A stretch of 64,000 nucleotides of DNA from Molanna angustata (Eukaryota; Arthropoda; Insecta; Trichoptera; Molannidae), in contig OY754969.1 of NCBI GenBank assembly GCA_963576475.1, positions 30,053,726 to 30,117,725 of the forward strand, written 5' to 3'. Position 1 is the first letter of the stretch; each line of letters begins with the position of its first letter. This document shows, in pieces, positions 24,196-35,600 of the stretch. The position numbers and the translations under genes are program-made. The notes beneath the pieces were generated by a model. The model saw nothing but the letters and a program-made list of their open reading frames with translations, searched no databases and was not told the origin of the DNA.

Positions 24196-24839
24196 TATTT
24201 GTGAAAACTATATTTTGTTAGAGGACGTATGTCTCATGGAACAGAAAAGTTTTCTCAGAATACGAAATTTGTTAGCGAATCTCGTTTTCCAAAGTAGGAA
24301 TTTCGAAGAAAACGCCACCTCATCTTTTCCCGGCGTTTACCCTAGAGTTTTATTTCAAATAATATAACTTTATATTACTTATACTTATAGATATTTATTT
24401 GTTGATTTTTTGTTTTATTCCTTCTGTAATTCGGGCAATTAAGACAATATTTATTTGGCAGCGACATATACCAGTGGGCTTTAAGCCTGTTTTTCATGCA
24501 CAGAAAGAAAAATAAAATAAAAAATACGACCCAAGCATATTTGGGAGATTTTCGGTGTATTATTTTACCTGAGGTTTAAACTCTTATACGCAATGTACCT
24601 ATGCATATTTTGGTATTTTGTAAGCGATAAAATAGTCTGCATTTAACACCAAATAACTCCCATAGATCTCTTGGTGTTTATAAAAAATTGACTCGCTTTG
24701 TCAATTGCATATGTATAATTGACAGCTTTTAGCAGTAGTAAGTTCATTTTATATTATTTAGTGTATACTACAATTTAATTCCGTAATACCTAGATTACAT
24801 AGGCTAGGTTATAGATATGCTCACATAATGGACATATTT
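24196..24839. other. Noncoding stretch
   Basis: No recognisable gene or repeat. Confidence 0.35.
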
Positions 24840-25400
24840 AACTATATGTCACCGTATACGAGAGACGCGTTGCTTAGAGCCCTACACCCCGATATCGCCA
24901 TCATGCACACGTCATAAGCCTACACCAACTGAGAGACTGTACCCAATAATTGGAATTGCCCCACCACATATCCGACATAGAAGTGCCGGCAACCTTTTAC
25001 CAGTCAGTGGTGTCGCGCTTGAAGTCCAGGAAAAGTTTTTATCAAGTTCACATACCCTGTTGGGTCCTCTCAACAGCGGAGAGAAGAACTCTGGCGACTG
25101 GACTCTGGAGTGGCACCATGGATGGAACCAATTGCACATAACATACGCTCTATGGAAAACCCTCAATAGACTCAGGGTCGGCGTCACCAGATGTAAAAAA
25201 AAACCTGCAAAGGTGGGGGTACCTGTCTGCATCAGATGACAGATGGCTGTCATCCTGGATGCGAATGCGGCGCAACCCAGGATGACAGCCACTTGCTGAT
25301 GTGCCCACTGATGGGAGTGGTCTGTAGTCCTGGGGATCCGATTATGACAAATGACAACGCGATGTCAGTCGCTGCTTATTGGAGTGGTAGAGCTTAGCCG
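24840..25400 (+). pseudogene. LINE ORF2 C-terminus with CCHC cluster
   Basis: Combining frames gives LEWHHGWNQ, ALWKTLNRLRVGVTRCK, WGYL, then CECGATQDDSHLLMCP and AAYWSG before a stop. The Cys-x-Cys-x8-His-x4-Cys cluster after an arginine-rich helix is the usual C-terminal end of Jockey/R1-type LINE proteins. Frameshifts and stops disable it. The same family appears at 32640-32955. The hairpin CCGACAC.../...GTGTCGG near 25490-25525 may belong to its 3' UTR. Confidence 0.75.
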
Positions 25401-27270
25401 AACACGAAAAAAAAGAGGAAATGTGTTTGTCATCTTCTTTCTTATTTTTCATTTATTTATGTATTCTTTACAGTTTTTTTTATTTGCGACCGACACCCGC
25501 TTCACTGGGAACATACCCGTGTCGGAGCGAGTATCAAAATGACATTCATCAGATTGTCACATCACAATTATTGTACTCTAAAAATAACTCATACATTAAG
25601 TAATTCCTAATAAATTTCAATTTGCAAATTAACAGCAATAAAACAAAAACAAAACACTTGACAAGTTGCGGGAACATGATAATACAAAAAAAAGTATGCA
25701 GGTTGGCATCACTTCTTATGATAGGGTAACGTTCGTTTTACAGCTAGCGGGACCCTCTAGAAAGATCCATTTTTTTATATTAAACTTTAACACTTTACAC
25801 TTTTTGATGTTCCTTATTTCATTGCCTTCATATTTTCAGCTCTTTATATAGTAGGTAATCTAGTGGTTACATTTCATTCCTAAATGTAGGTATTATTGTT
25901 AGGTACCTATAATGTATTTTCACTTCGTTTTGTGAATTCATTATTATTATAATTGTATTTTGTTTTTCTAGATCATCTTTTCTTGTAATTTTTTTTGAAT
26001 ACTGTTGTAACTACTGTAAAAGGCTTTGTTCTTGTTTATTGTAAAAGGCTTTTATCCGTGTAGTCATATAAATAAATAAATTAATTAAAAAAGAAGAAAC
26101 CACAGTTAAATTATTGAATTATTTGACAATGAAATTTACTTCACTTTGACGATATAGTATAAAATATGACCAGAGTCGGTATATGTAATTGAGAAGATCG
26201 ATGACTTCACAGATTGCGATGTTTGTTGGGTAACCACCAATAATTGCGACCTCAATTCCTACTTTGGATACCTCGGTCAACTAATAATAATAACCGACTT
26301 GGAGTGGTACTATTATTTTTTTGTTATAATTTTCGTGTTTGACCATTTTGACGAACCGGTCGGCAATTCAGTTATTGCGTTGCATCCTGTCTCTGCTGCT
26401 TTTGGTTGATTGCTGCTGATGGTGGTTGCCCAACGGAATAAAGAAATAATATAATAGCCAAGTATTTCATTTCGTTCATTAGCAATAAAGTATGTCTACT
26501 GAACAAACTGCCTTGTCTTGCCGTTTCCTCGCGCCGTGAGAAAGATACAGTTTTTTTAATTGTTCTAATAATTATGACTACAGTAATTGATTAAACAAAA
26601 ATGTCAAAACCTTGAAATTGATAATTGTATTAGATATATCTGTGGCGTATTGGTATTGGCTCATCCTCCTTAATCTCTCAGAGCACTTGTTGTCGTCACA
26701 TATTATAAAAAAAATGAAAAAAGTCCATGACAATTAAAATCTATTTCATTTAGCATTTCGTCAGTTGTATAAAATGATTTTGCGATGAGATACTTCTTCG
26801 TCTCTCTCTCGAAACTACCTTAAAATGATAATGGATCAATTGTTTTTACCCTCAGATTTACCACCTTCAAACTAAATAATTATCTTCATACTTTGCAGAT
26901 ATTACTTTGTGGTTCATTTTAACTAATAAATTAAAATAATAACTCTTATAGTATAAATTTCGCCCACCAACGACAGAGCACGGATAAACATACACGGTAT
27001 ATACACGGTATAAACAAAATTTCAAGTTTAGAATAAGTTTGTTCGGATGAGGGAGCAGATCAGCTCTAAAACCGGTTAAAATTAAATATAACTCAAAAGT
27101 GGTGTAAACAAATTAGTTATTATTTTCTAAATAATAATATTTATTAAAGAATCGTTGACAGATGAAAGTCCTACTTATCAATTCGATCGTCAATAGCTCG
27201 ATAGCTATGGGTTGGCCTTGTCTGAATTTTAATAAATTGTTATGTCTCTTTCTTCTTCTTCTTTTGGTGT
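25401..27270. other. Noncoding stretch with retroposon tail
   Basis: An (AAAT)n tail at about 26070-26085 follows a duplicated TGTAAAAGGCTTT, and probably marks a LINE or SINE 3' end. No gene is seen elsewhere. Confidence 0.4.
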
Positions 27271-27960
27271 CAGGTCCCCCCAACGTTGACTATCACCCGA
27301 GAGAAAGCGTCCTTGTCCTGGGCAGCCCGAAACAGCTCTCCAACACTTCTTATGTCCGTCCAGTCGCGTATATTGTGTCATGTCAGGTCCCCCCAACGTT
27401 GACTATCACCCGAGAGAAAGCGTCCTTGTCCTGGGCAGCCCGAAACAGCTCTCCAACACTTCTTATGTCCGTCCAGTCGCGTATATTGTGTCATGTCTGG
27501 TCCCCCCAACGTTGAATATCACCCGAGAGAAAGCGTCCTTGTCCTGGGCAGCCCGAAACAGCTCTCCAACACTTCTTATGTCCGTCCAGTCGCGTATATT
27601 GTGTCATGTCAGGTCCCCCCAACGTTGACTATCACCCGAGAGAAAGCGTCCTTGTCCTGGGCAGCCCGAAACAGCTCTCCAACACTTCTTATGTCCGTCC
27701 AGTCGCGTATATTGTGTCATGTCAGGTCCCCTCAACGTTGACTATCACCCGAGAGAAAGCGTCCTTGTCCTGGGCAGCCCGAAACAGCTCTCCAACACTT
27801 TTTATGCCCGTCCAGTCGCGTATATTGCGGAGCCAGGAAATTTGTCTCCTTCCAACGCCTCTTCGACCCTCTATGTCTCTTCAAAGATGGTTTATCGGGG
27901 AGTTTCCACCAACCAAATTGTCTGTAAAAGGAAGACGTGATTTCTGATAGTCTTACGTAG
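27240..27960 (-). pseudogene. LINE C-terminus (RTE-like) whose 3' end was amplified
   Basis: On the minus strand the frame enters near 27960 and reads GRRQISWLRNIRDWTDIRSV then GELFRAAQDKDAFSRVIVNV. This is the SWLRNIRDW...ELFRxAxDR pattern typical of RTE-like LINE tails in insects. The last repeat unit (27271) runs into an AAG-rich tail at 27240-27262 (minus CCAAAAGAAGAAGAAGAAAG), consistent with the LINE 3' terminus. Confidence 0.75.
27271..27830. repeat. 113-bp minisatellite, about five copies
   Basis: Units begin CAGGTCCCC at 27271, 27384, 27497, 27610 and 27723 and are almost identical. On the minus strand each unit encodes IRDWTDIRSVGELFRAAQDK followed by a Val-rich end, so the repeat is built from the C-terminus and 3' end of a LINE. 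The 113-bp period is not a multiple of three, so the open frames running through it are artefacts. Confidence 0.93.
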
Positions 27961-28770
27961 TAAATATAAAAAAAATCACGCTTTACACTATAACCAAAGA
28001 CGTTATATACTATATTATAAGGTCTTTGACTATAACGCTTCAAACTGACGTATTAAAATAGCAATTTTGTCAATTTTCAACGCTTGATATTATCTCCGAA
28101 AGCCATCACAACTTGGGGTTCATATTATTCAATCTTTGTAACCTGCAGTAGAATCGTGGATTACCTACCGCAGTATTATAAATATGGCATTTGCTGGCTC
28201 TGTTGCCTCGAATCCGATCCAAATTTCGAATTTTCGTTTAGAACTTACCTGTCACTTGTGTGCAATCAAATTATTTTAGATAGGTTCTTAGCGAAAAAAT
28301 CGAAATAAGGATTGGATATGCAATAGAAAGTAAGGCCTCAGGTTTCAAATATAAAAAAATGGAAGAATTATGTAGTTTATTTGTGCAGATAACAGATGTT
28401 AATTAAATAGATAATAGTATTAATTTTAGAGAACCACAAAATGATCTTTTAAAGTAACTGTTAATGAGGAATATATTTTACAAATAAAGTATATTTACGA
28501 AATGAAAAAAAAGTTTGAAATATTAAAACAACGTCACAATAGGTTACAAAATAGACAAAACATTCCTTTCCCTTAATGCAAACAATGTATTTTTTATAAA
28601 ATAAAATATTCCTTAGTAAAATTTAGAACACGTTTTTATCAGTTTGTCTAGAAGGCATAATATTACAAACGAAGGATTGGATTTAATACATCCTTTAAAC
28701 TTTTTTGCTTACCAAATATAAATAATATTGTAGGAAAAAATATATATTCTAGATGTAAGTAAGGAAAGAA
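27961..28770. other. Noncoding stretch
   Basis: AT-rich. No recognised gene or element. Confidence 0.4.
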
Positions 28771-28794
28771 TATTGCTATTATATGTTTGGATAA

Positions 28795-29045
28795 TATCTA
28801 CGGCGTTGACTGAATTGCTATATGACGTCAAAAGGAAACAGGATGCTTTGATACAGCAGGAAGTAGAATGTGCGGAAGCGGCGGTAGAGGCGAATGAAGA
28901 GGAAGGGGGTAGGGGGATGGGGGTGTGTAGGGTTTCATTTCCGGTGGTGTGGCGGAAGTTCCACCCCCTGGCGCCAGGAAACGGAAGTAAAGTAGGATTG
29001 TAAAGCGCGCGAGACCCTCCCACAGCTTCGACCGTCGCGTGAGTT
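28795..29045 (+). promoter_or_regulatory. GC-rich block with a CRE palindrome (possible promoter/first exon)
   Basis: A 250-bp GC-rich island stands out from AT-rich surroundings. It contains TGACGTCA (28824-28831), the consensus cAMP-response element, and ends GCGTGAGTTTTT, a plausible splice donor. The open frames on both strands have no recognised domain. A transposon fragment is equally possible. Confidence 0.25.
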
Positions 29046-29580
29046 TTTTTTTTCATCAACTATGTTTTCCGCAAATTTCGGTTTTCTCACGAAAATATTA
29101 TAATAAGATTGACATAATTCAGATATGTACATTATACCAAAATATTTTCATAAAGTGCGTAGGTACAGTATTTTTTATTTTATAGTTAGTTAGTTTTACC
29201 AACACGAGTTCTTAACTCTAACGAAAAAAAATGTGTAAAAAAATTATTATTGTGTACCTAATTGTAAGAAAACTAAAAAAGAAACGAAAGTAAAAAAAAA
29301 AAAAAATAAATAATTATAAGTAACGAAAGTAAATTAAAATAAATAATTATCTTAGTGTCAACCACGAAGTCTATTCTGGCGAAGGATTAATCATATTAGT
29401 TTTAAAATGTGCCACAAGAAATAACTGCAACGTACCTATAAAGATAAAAAATAAGCCTTAAATCACGCATATAATAAAAGAATAAATAGGTACCTACCTA
29501 CTTATGAGAAGGCACTAATTTAATTGGTTTCATTATATCTTCATAAGAATATATTTATAAATTTTTAAATATTATATTAA
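29046..29580. other. Noncoding stretch with poly-A tracts
   Basis: AAACGAAAGTAAA-type and AAATAAATAATTAT segments are duplicated near 29285-29350. No gene. Confidence 0.4.
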
Positions 29581-29584
29581 TGTC

Positions 29585-29970
29585 CCACCTTTAAAATGGT
29601 TTATTATGCATCATGCCAGAGCAACATTAGGTAATGCAATATCTGCATGGGGTTGCGAAGCAGTCCCCTTATACTTGATTCCATAAAAAAAGGTCAAAGT
29701 GCAATAAGTACCCATTGAGGTATAGCTCTGAAGACCTTTTTAAAATGTCGTATCCAGATCTTTCATAGTTCTGGATATACGACAACTGTAACTACATTAG
29801 ATTAATCATGTATGCATATATTTTTTCAAAAACGAATCAAAATTCGCGAAACTAAACACAAAGGACATAAGGAGTAAAACATCGCGAAGCTATCGAGTTC
29901 CGAAAATGAATACTAATTTTGCCAAAGATTTTTTTACATTATCAGGAACAATGTGGCTACTTAAAGTAGG
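29585..29970 (+). pseudogene. Decayed CR1-like LINE C-terminus
   Basis: Frames patched together read MVYYASCQSNIR, SAWG, then RYSSEDLFKMSYPDL and IYDNCNYIRLIMYAYIF. This matches the order of motifs in the intact ORF2 at 48991 (MTYYSLVQSML, AWGG, RYPTKQLFKESGLFNLRKLY). Stops and frameshifts are frequent. Confidence 0.6.
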
Positions 29971-30145
29971 TACACAACAAAATTCAATAGGCTCCTAAAT
30001 ATTTCAGCAATATTAATGTCGAATATGTCGATAATGTCGAATTTAACATTAATTTGTTTTGCTGAATGTTGCCTTTTTAGGTGGAGTGTGGAGATAAATG
30101 ATTGTTAAATTTAAAGATATAACTTTGTATTAACCACGTTTTTTG

Positions 30146-30204
30146 GTTGAAACGATGCGACCGGTTTCGGAACTAACCGTTCCCTCATCAGGCTAACTTT
30201 CAAC
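30146..30204 (-). ncRNA. Hammerhead ribozyme (type I, Penelope-like)
   Basis: Minus strand: core CTGATGA (30191-30185), stem II about 5 bp (GGAAC/GTTCC, one bulged G) with loop GGTTA, then GAAA (30168-30165). Palindromic CCGG and UC follow, with the predicted cut between 30159 and 30158. Stem I pairs GTTGAAA with TTTCAAC (7 bp), then a 4x4 internal loop and two closing pairs (C-G, G-C) next to the core. All invariant core bases are present. The very short, self-complementary stem III is a reported property of Penelope-type hammerheads, which may act as dimers. Confidence 0.82.
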
Positions 30205-30227
30205 TGAAACAGAATGTGACGACGTGC

Positions 30228-30653
30228 TTACAAGAAATCTATGGGGGCGGAGGTAGAGGTAGGGTGGGGGTACTTAGGGTTGGGTCTTGTGCAGGGTGGG
30301 TCCGATTGGCTGGGATTAGAAGTAAAAGGAAACATATTTAATAATGGACTGAAAGATAAATTTAACTGATTGTTTATTATGTTCTGTTTTGAATTAATAC
30401 ACTTTTTAATTTCTAGCGACTCTAAATTATCAAGACGGAGACCTACTTTGTTGACGTGTAAAATTTTTGTTCCCGATTGCATATTAAATTGATGATCATT
30501 AAGTACTAAGTGTTCTGCATTTGAAACATTTGAAAATATAAATGATTGTGTTGTGATATGTCGGGGGTAATGCACACCCGCACACCTGTCACTGGTTACC
30601 CCACGATGTGGTATATGCCGTGATGGTATGCTGTTTTTAGGATTTATAAACAC
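30228..30653 (-). pseudogene. Penelope-like ORF C-terminal remnant
   Basis: Residues about 42-90 contain NAEHLVLNDHQFNM, TKILHVNK and LRLDNLESLEIKK. The pattern resembles the end of Penelope-like polyproteins beyond the GIY-YIG nuclease (H-x-H-like, KIL, LE.LEI.K). The catalytic GIY-YIG residues are not in the fragment. The last 30 residues are Pro-rich and probably noncoding read-through. The start ATG is incidental. Confidence 0.6.
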
Positions 30654-30655
30654 CT

Positions 30656-32639
30656 ATATTTGAAATAATAATACTTTGTGATCGGACTCATAAAGTAATT
30701 AAATAATTCTATGTATTTTTTTAATTTTATTTTATCTTTTATTTCAATTTACGGTTTGACAACCTTTTACACATACAAGTATACATAATATATTAAAAAC
30801 AACAGAATTTAAAAAAAAAACAAATAAAAACAAACAAATATACAAAACGAAAATAAAAAATGAATAACAATATAAAAAAGGTGAAAACATGTAAAAATAT
30901 GTAAAAAATAATGAAAAACATTTAAAAAAAAAATATGTAAAAAATAATGAAAAACATTTAAAAAAAAATATGTAAAAAAAAACATGCGAGAAACATTCAA
31001 AAATATGTATTATGGAAATAAATAAATAAAAATAATATCTTCTTTGACATGTACCTAGGTATGTCTCAAAAATGTAATGAACTTCACGTTTATTTCAATA
31101 GTACCTAATTAATATAGGTATTGATTGATTTCACAAATTATTTTGAACTTATCACCTTTTTCTATATCCGGTATACAATTAAGTTTGTGCATTAAGTTTA
31201 TCACTAAAATTAATTACACCACTTATTAATCCCATATTGGCAACTTGATCAATGTATTATGTATAATGCTATGAACGGAAATACTCGTATATATAATAAT
31301 ATCTATCTACTGTAGTCTGTTTGTAGTTGTGTAGCAATACCTTTGAGATATTATGCAATGAAGGAAGCAGCGAAATAAGTAATCGGTAATAGGTTGCTTG
31401 ATACTTTAGCAATAATAAATAATTTAATATTATCGCCTCAACAGAGCGGAAATCACGACTGACACGATATGGCCCATGCGGATGGAGGATTTATTGAGGG
31501 AATTACTTCACAATACTGAAAATTGATATCTAACGGCCAACCAACTTATCCTATATAACACTTCTTATTGTAATCATTTACATTATATAATGTTTCGTTT
31601 TGTTTTCTTCAGTTTACATGAATATAGATGATTATAAAAGATACATTTTTATTGAACGAATGCTGTGTGTATACTCCGCGGTCAGCTGAAGGACTTATAA
31701 ATCCATCCTAGATCCACTGGAGATGAAGTTAGGCTGCCAACTAGCTGCTAACTAAGGTTTTTAAAGTGTTTTGATTACATAGCGAGAAGAGAACCTGAAA
31801 AAATAGTAAGTGGTTGCTGGTAAATTAGAAAGACAGCAGCAATCCTCTTCACTTCTTAATGAAGTGATGAAAATAATTTCTGGTCCCACAGTAACTTTGG
31901 CCCTAAGAAAGGCAGGTGATAGTTGTGTCTTGAGTAGAATTTGTTGGAGAGGTGACAATGGACACAACCTTCCGGAATGAAGAGCATGATTTAGAAGAAA
32001 AAAGACATTTGAATGTCTTAAGAAAAAAACGTATCACAAAAGTGAAAATGGTATATACACATAGAAAATTATTAGAAAAACTCATAAAGTAGTACAACAT
32101 GGAGGCAGACTATTCGTCGACCGATTGCGTATAACGGCCATACTCAGTCGTGAGAGCAAGGAGGAAGATGCAGAAGATTAATGTTGCTTATTTTGCATAA
32201 TTCACACTAGTAATTTTGCCTCAATTCACATGTGCATGCGTCAAAAAACATCTAATATAATATATGCATGTCTCATACTCGAAGTGCTGTATTGTTTAAT
32301 GTGGGTTATCCCAATACAATTATTAGAATCAAAACACCTCCGCCCATACATATTACACGCACGATATAGTCATAATGAACCACAGTTATGTCATAATATT
32401 AACTTATATATAATACATATGTAAATGTTGAACATACATCATCGTTTCCTTATTTAATCAATTTCCCACTTACTACCTACATATGTGGGAGTTATTAGAT
32501 AAAAATCCATGCCTTATTGTAAGAATATCTTATGTAGGTACTTTCTACTAACTCTGTAATATATGGAATTTGCTTCTTATACAATAATATTTATGCCGCC
32601 GATAGGTTTCACAGTTATATTTATATTTAATATATAGGT
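30656..32639. other. AT-rich stretch with A-rich tandem units
   Basis: At about 30885-30985 the unit AATATGTAAAAAATAATGAA with ACATTTAAAAAAAA repeats about twice. The frames here are low-complexity. The patch at about 31760-32190 is a little more complex but shows no motif I recognise. Confidence 0.45.
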
Positions 32640-32955
32640 CGAAACAAGCTGTCGGAGACTTTGGGACCGGGACACCAAATACCCTACCGTACATGGAAGA
32701 CACTAAATAGACTCCGTGTAGGTGTCACAAGGTGTAAAAGAGAACTTCTACATGTGGGGTATATGTAGTACGAGAAGAAGGTGTATCTTGCGACTGCGGA
32801 GAGCACCAAGATGATAAGCATCTCCTTGTCTGTCGAAACATGGTACAGGGATGTAACGAGGAAGACTTGGTTGTGGAAAATGATGTGGCAATTGCTGCTG
32901 CAACGTATTGGAGTGTAAACACCTAATATGTATGTCCGGACACGTTAAGTAAGTA
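32640..32955 (+). pseudogene. LINE ORF2 C-terminus, same family as 24840-25400
   Basis: RTWKTLNRLRVGVTRCKREL is followed after a frameshift by SCDCGEHQDDKHLLVCRN and AAATYWSVNT, then a stop near 32925. The CCHC cluster spacing equals that of the copy at 24840. The 3' end carries TATGTATGTCCGGACACGTTA, a tag that recurs at 39543. Confidence 0.8.
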
Positions 32956-33039
32956 AGTTATATTTACATTTGTGAATCCAAAATTCTTTTTTTTTATGTA
33001 ACGTGCACATTCAAACTTCACTTTGAATGTTTTTTTTTA

Positions 33040-33075
33040 ATATTGCACAGAAAAAGACGAGTGGGTTGTGGCTAC
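33040..33075 (+). repeat. 3' end fragment of the LINE family at 11190
   Basis: GACGAGTGGGTTGTGGCTAC matches ACGAGTGGGTTGTGGCCAAC near 11670, and nothing upstream is similar. It is probably a very short 5'-truncated insertion. Confidence 0.5.
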
Positions 33076-33089
33076 ACTTAATTATCCAC

Positions 33090-33490
33090 TGAAGAAGTAA
33101 ACATACATCTAACATCTTACATCTCACTACCTCGAAGAAATGTAGTTATGAGTTACAAATTCGAAATTTTCAAGAGTTTTCGGTTCACCGTCCAGACTCA
33201 AGTAATGAATTGACACTTTTTGTTAGCAAATTGATATTATGTCAAATTATACTTCGACCAAAATGCTCTTGAATATTCACAAATCATTTCCTGACTAAAC
33301 TATTTATTTTTTATTTTCCTTACAAGTATCTATACTTATTTAAACTATTAATTCTTAACTAAACCGTTTCTTAGTCGATCCTATTGTAAATATATCTTTA
33401 CGTTTTCAATCTGTCGATTGAGATGGCTTCCAGTTTGTAGAATACCTTAATATAAGAAAAAAATATTTACACAAATTATTTCACAAAGTA
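33090..33490. other. Noncoding stretch
   Basis: No recognised feature. Confidence 0.35.
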
Positions 33491-33493
33491 TTA

Positions 33494-33575
33494 TTTTGTA
33501 TACCGACTACCGTTTCGGCTTATGAGGCAATAATCAACCAGTTGATAAGCCAAAATGGTGTCGGTTATACAAAAA
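33494..33575. repeat. Small foldback element
   Basis: TTTTGTATACCGAC-TACCGTTTCGGCTTATGA on the left pairs imperfectly with the reverse complement of TTGATAAGCCAAAATGGTGTCGGTTATACAAAA on the right. The total of about 82 bp fits a small MITE-like hairpin. Confidence 0.55.
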
Positions 33576-35417
33576 AGTGTGTTCATATTTTTTCGATTTA
33601 CATACTATTATCTTCTTTTCCTCGGCAAATGATAATCTAAGACGACCTGTATTGTGAATAATTTAATATGAATAATTTAATTTATGAAAAATAATTTATG
33701 TTTTTTTCGCGAGATATAAATGAAATATTTTGATATAAACTACACGATTGTACACAGGTAGGTATGAAGGTACTACATAGTGAGAGAATGAGAACAGTGA
33801 ATGCTACAATACCTACGTATTACGTAGGTATATCTATATTATTATTAACAAGTAACTTCTATATCCGTAGTATCTCATAATAAATATGTAAGACATAGCG
33901 TGATTTGTACAAATATCTCCAATCAATATTTCCCTCAATATTTTGAGCGATAACTATTCAGTAAGATTTCATATCTTTCGTATGCTTGATTTAACGGGTT
34001 CATTTATTAAATAACTAACTTACTGATTGACCTCTACAGAAAAATTTATAAACAAATGTAATTATGTAATAAAAAGAAAATTAAATAAAATATGTACACT
34101 AAAATATGGGTAGGCGAACTCTGTGACAAACTCCTTATTCCAATCCACATTTTTTTTTATCCTTTTCCTTTCTCCCTAATTTTATTTCTTTCCTTCACGC
34201 TTTATATTGTGTTTGTCTTTGTTACAGCTTTATTTTGTAATTTTTTTTTCTTATTTAATGCTGAATATTGTTTTTTTTTCCTAATGATTAAATTTAACGC
34301 TTAATGCTGTATTTTTATAACTATCTTATTGTGTAATATTTTTATTTTTTCTTTCTCAAAACATTCTTTATCTTGTTTTTTTGTGTGTACATTTTTTTTT
34401 GATAATCAGGCAATGTTTGTTAATTAGGTTTTATACTCGTTTGTTAATTAGGTTTGTTAATTCGAGGGAACAATCTTGGCATAAGTGTAAAATAATTTCC
34501 TTTTGTTTAAGATTATAAGCTGTATGTTTCCCAAATAAATAAATAAATAAATAAAGATACCACTTAGACCAAATATGAAGGATAGCAACACATCAAAGGA
34601 TGCTTAAGTTGCCTTTCAGAGTTGCCTATCAAAGGATGCTAAAGTCGCGCGAAAGCAGTATAAATGCATTTGAAATGAGATTGAAATGATTTGTAATAGA
34701 ACGATGTATGACAGCGTACAAAACGAGGACACAATGTCACTTTGAAATATTTGATTTAAAAAAAATGAGAAGCACTGATCAGATATTCGAAATCTAATGG
34801 GGTGTAAGCGAGTATTAGATTTACAAATTTGTAAAATTTGAATAGAATCTGATGAGTACTTTAGTCTATTATCGATCAAGTAGAATAAACATGCCGCGCC
34901 GTACATGGCACATTGTTCACAGCACACACACACACAGATACATTGTGATGAAACTTTCAGAATACAATCTCAGCATGATACTAGTTGGTAATCTGATATA
35001 AAAAATAACTTTAAAAATTTCGAATTCCGAACTCCCCACTATAACTTAGATTTCAGAACACAAAATACGATAAATTAATAATGATAATTTTAAAATGATG
35101 AGTATAATTTATTTTAGCAGAAAATGGTAGATTTTTGAGTAAGTACATTTAATCTGTACTTTACTCAGCAGGTCATCAGGAGATACGCTCTGATGAATTC
35201 TGCGTCTACTAACCGGACACTTATGTAGTTCACAAAAGTATTTTTGTTACTACGTAGGTACCTACTCCTTACTCTGGACAGACAAATGATCTTTGGATCT
35301 CGTATTTTAGTTAACTGCATGATAAAAAAAAACAAATAAAATTAAAATCTGAATTGCTTTGATTAAATAATGTAATCTAGATACTGAACAACAAGAGAAT
35401 AAACAATTATGAAATCA
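33576..35417. other. AT-rich stretch with a retroposon tail and old repeat
   Basis: An (AAAT)n tail at about 34533-34556 marks an unidentified LINE/SINE end. Positions about 34920-35040 (CACACACACAGATACATTG, GATGAAACT, GCATGATAC) look like a diverged relative of the 13205 repeat. No gene. Confidence 0.4.
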
Positions 35418-35600
35418 GGGGGGCAAGTCTAGTTCGACCGGCGAAATCAAAACCCTAGTGATTACCCATATCATAGATATAATTATCGTATGGAGTTCTA
35501 TGACATCTAAAGATACTGTAGAACTCCATATAATAATTTTATCCATGATATGGGTAATCACGAGGGTTTTGATTTCGCCAATTGAACCAGACTTGCCCCC
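35418..35600. mobile_element. Foldback MITE with GGGGGCAAGTCT ends
   Basis: Nearly the whole 183 bp is an inverted repeat. The ends are GGGGGCAAGTCTAGTTCG and its complement, followed by GGCGAAATCAAAACCCT, GTGATTACCCATATCAT and TATGGAGTTCTA. There is no coding capacity. The target duplication is unclear. A decayed relative is at 10877. Confidence 0.88.

Larger units (their letters stand above)
30060..30655 (-). mobile_element. Penelope-like element 3' fragment
   Basis: A minus-strand coding remnant (30228-30653) is followed downstream by a hammerhead ribozyme (30146-30204) and a short AT-rich segment beginning AACCAAAAAACGTGG. Hammerhead motifs in terminal repeats next to a GIY-YIG-type coding end are a known mark of Penelope-like retroelements. 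The upstream part (RT) is missing, so it is 5' truncated. Confidence 0.75.

Noticed and set aside
27162..27947. Repetitive secreted or structural protein from overlapping open frames
   Set aside because: The 113-bp period shifts frame every unit, and the minus strand gives a recognisable LINE peptide instead.
28709..29132. Protein-coding gene on either strand of the GC-rich block
   Set aside because: Frames are short, lack motifs and exist on both strands because of base composition.
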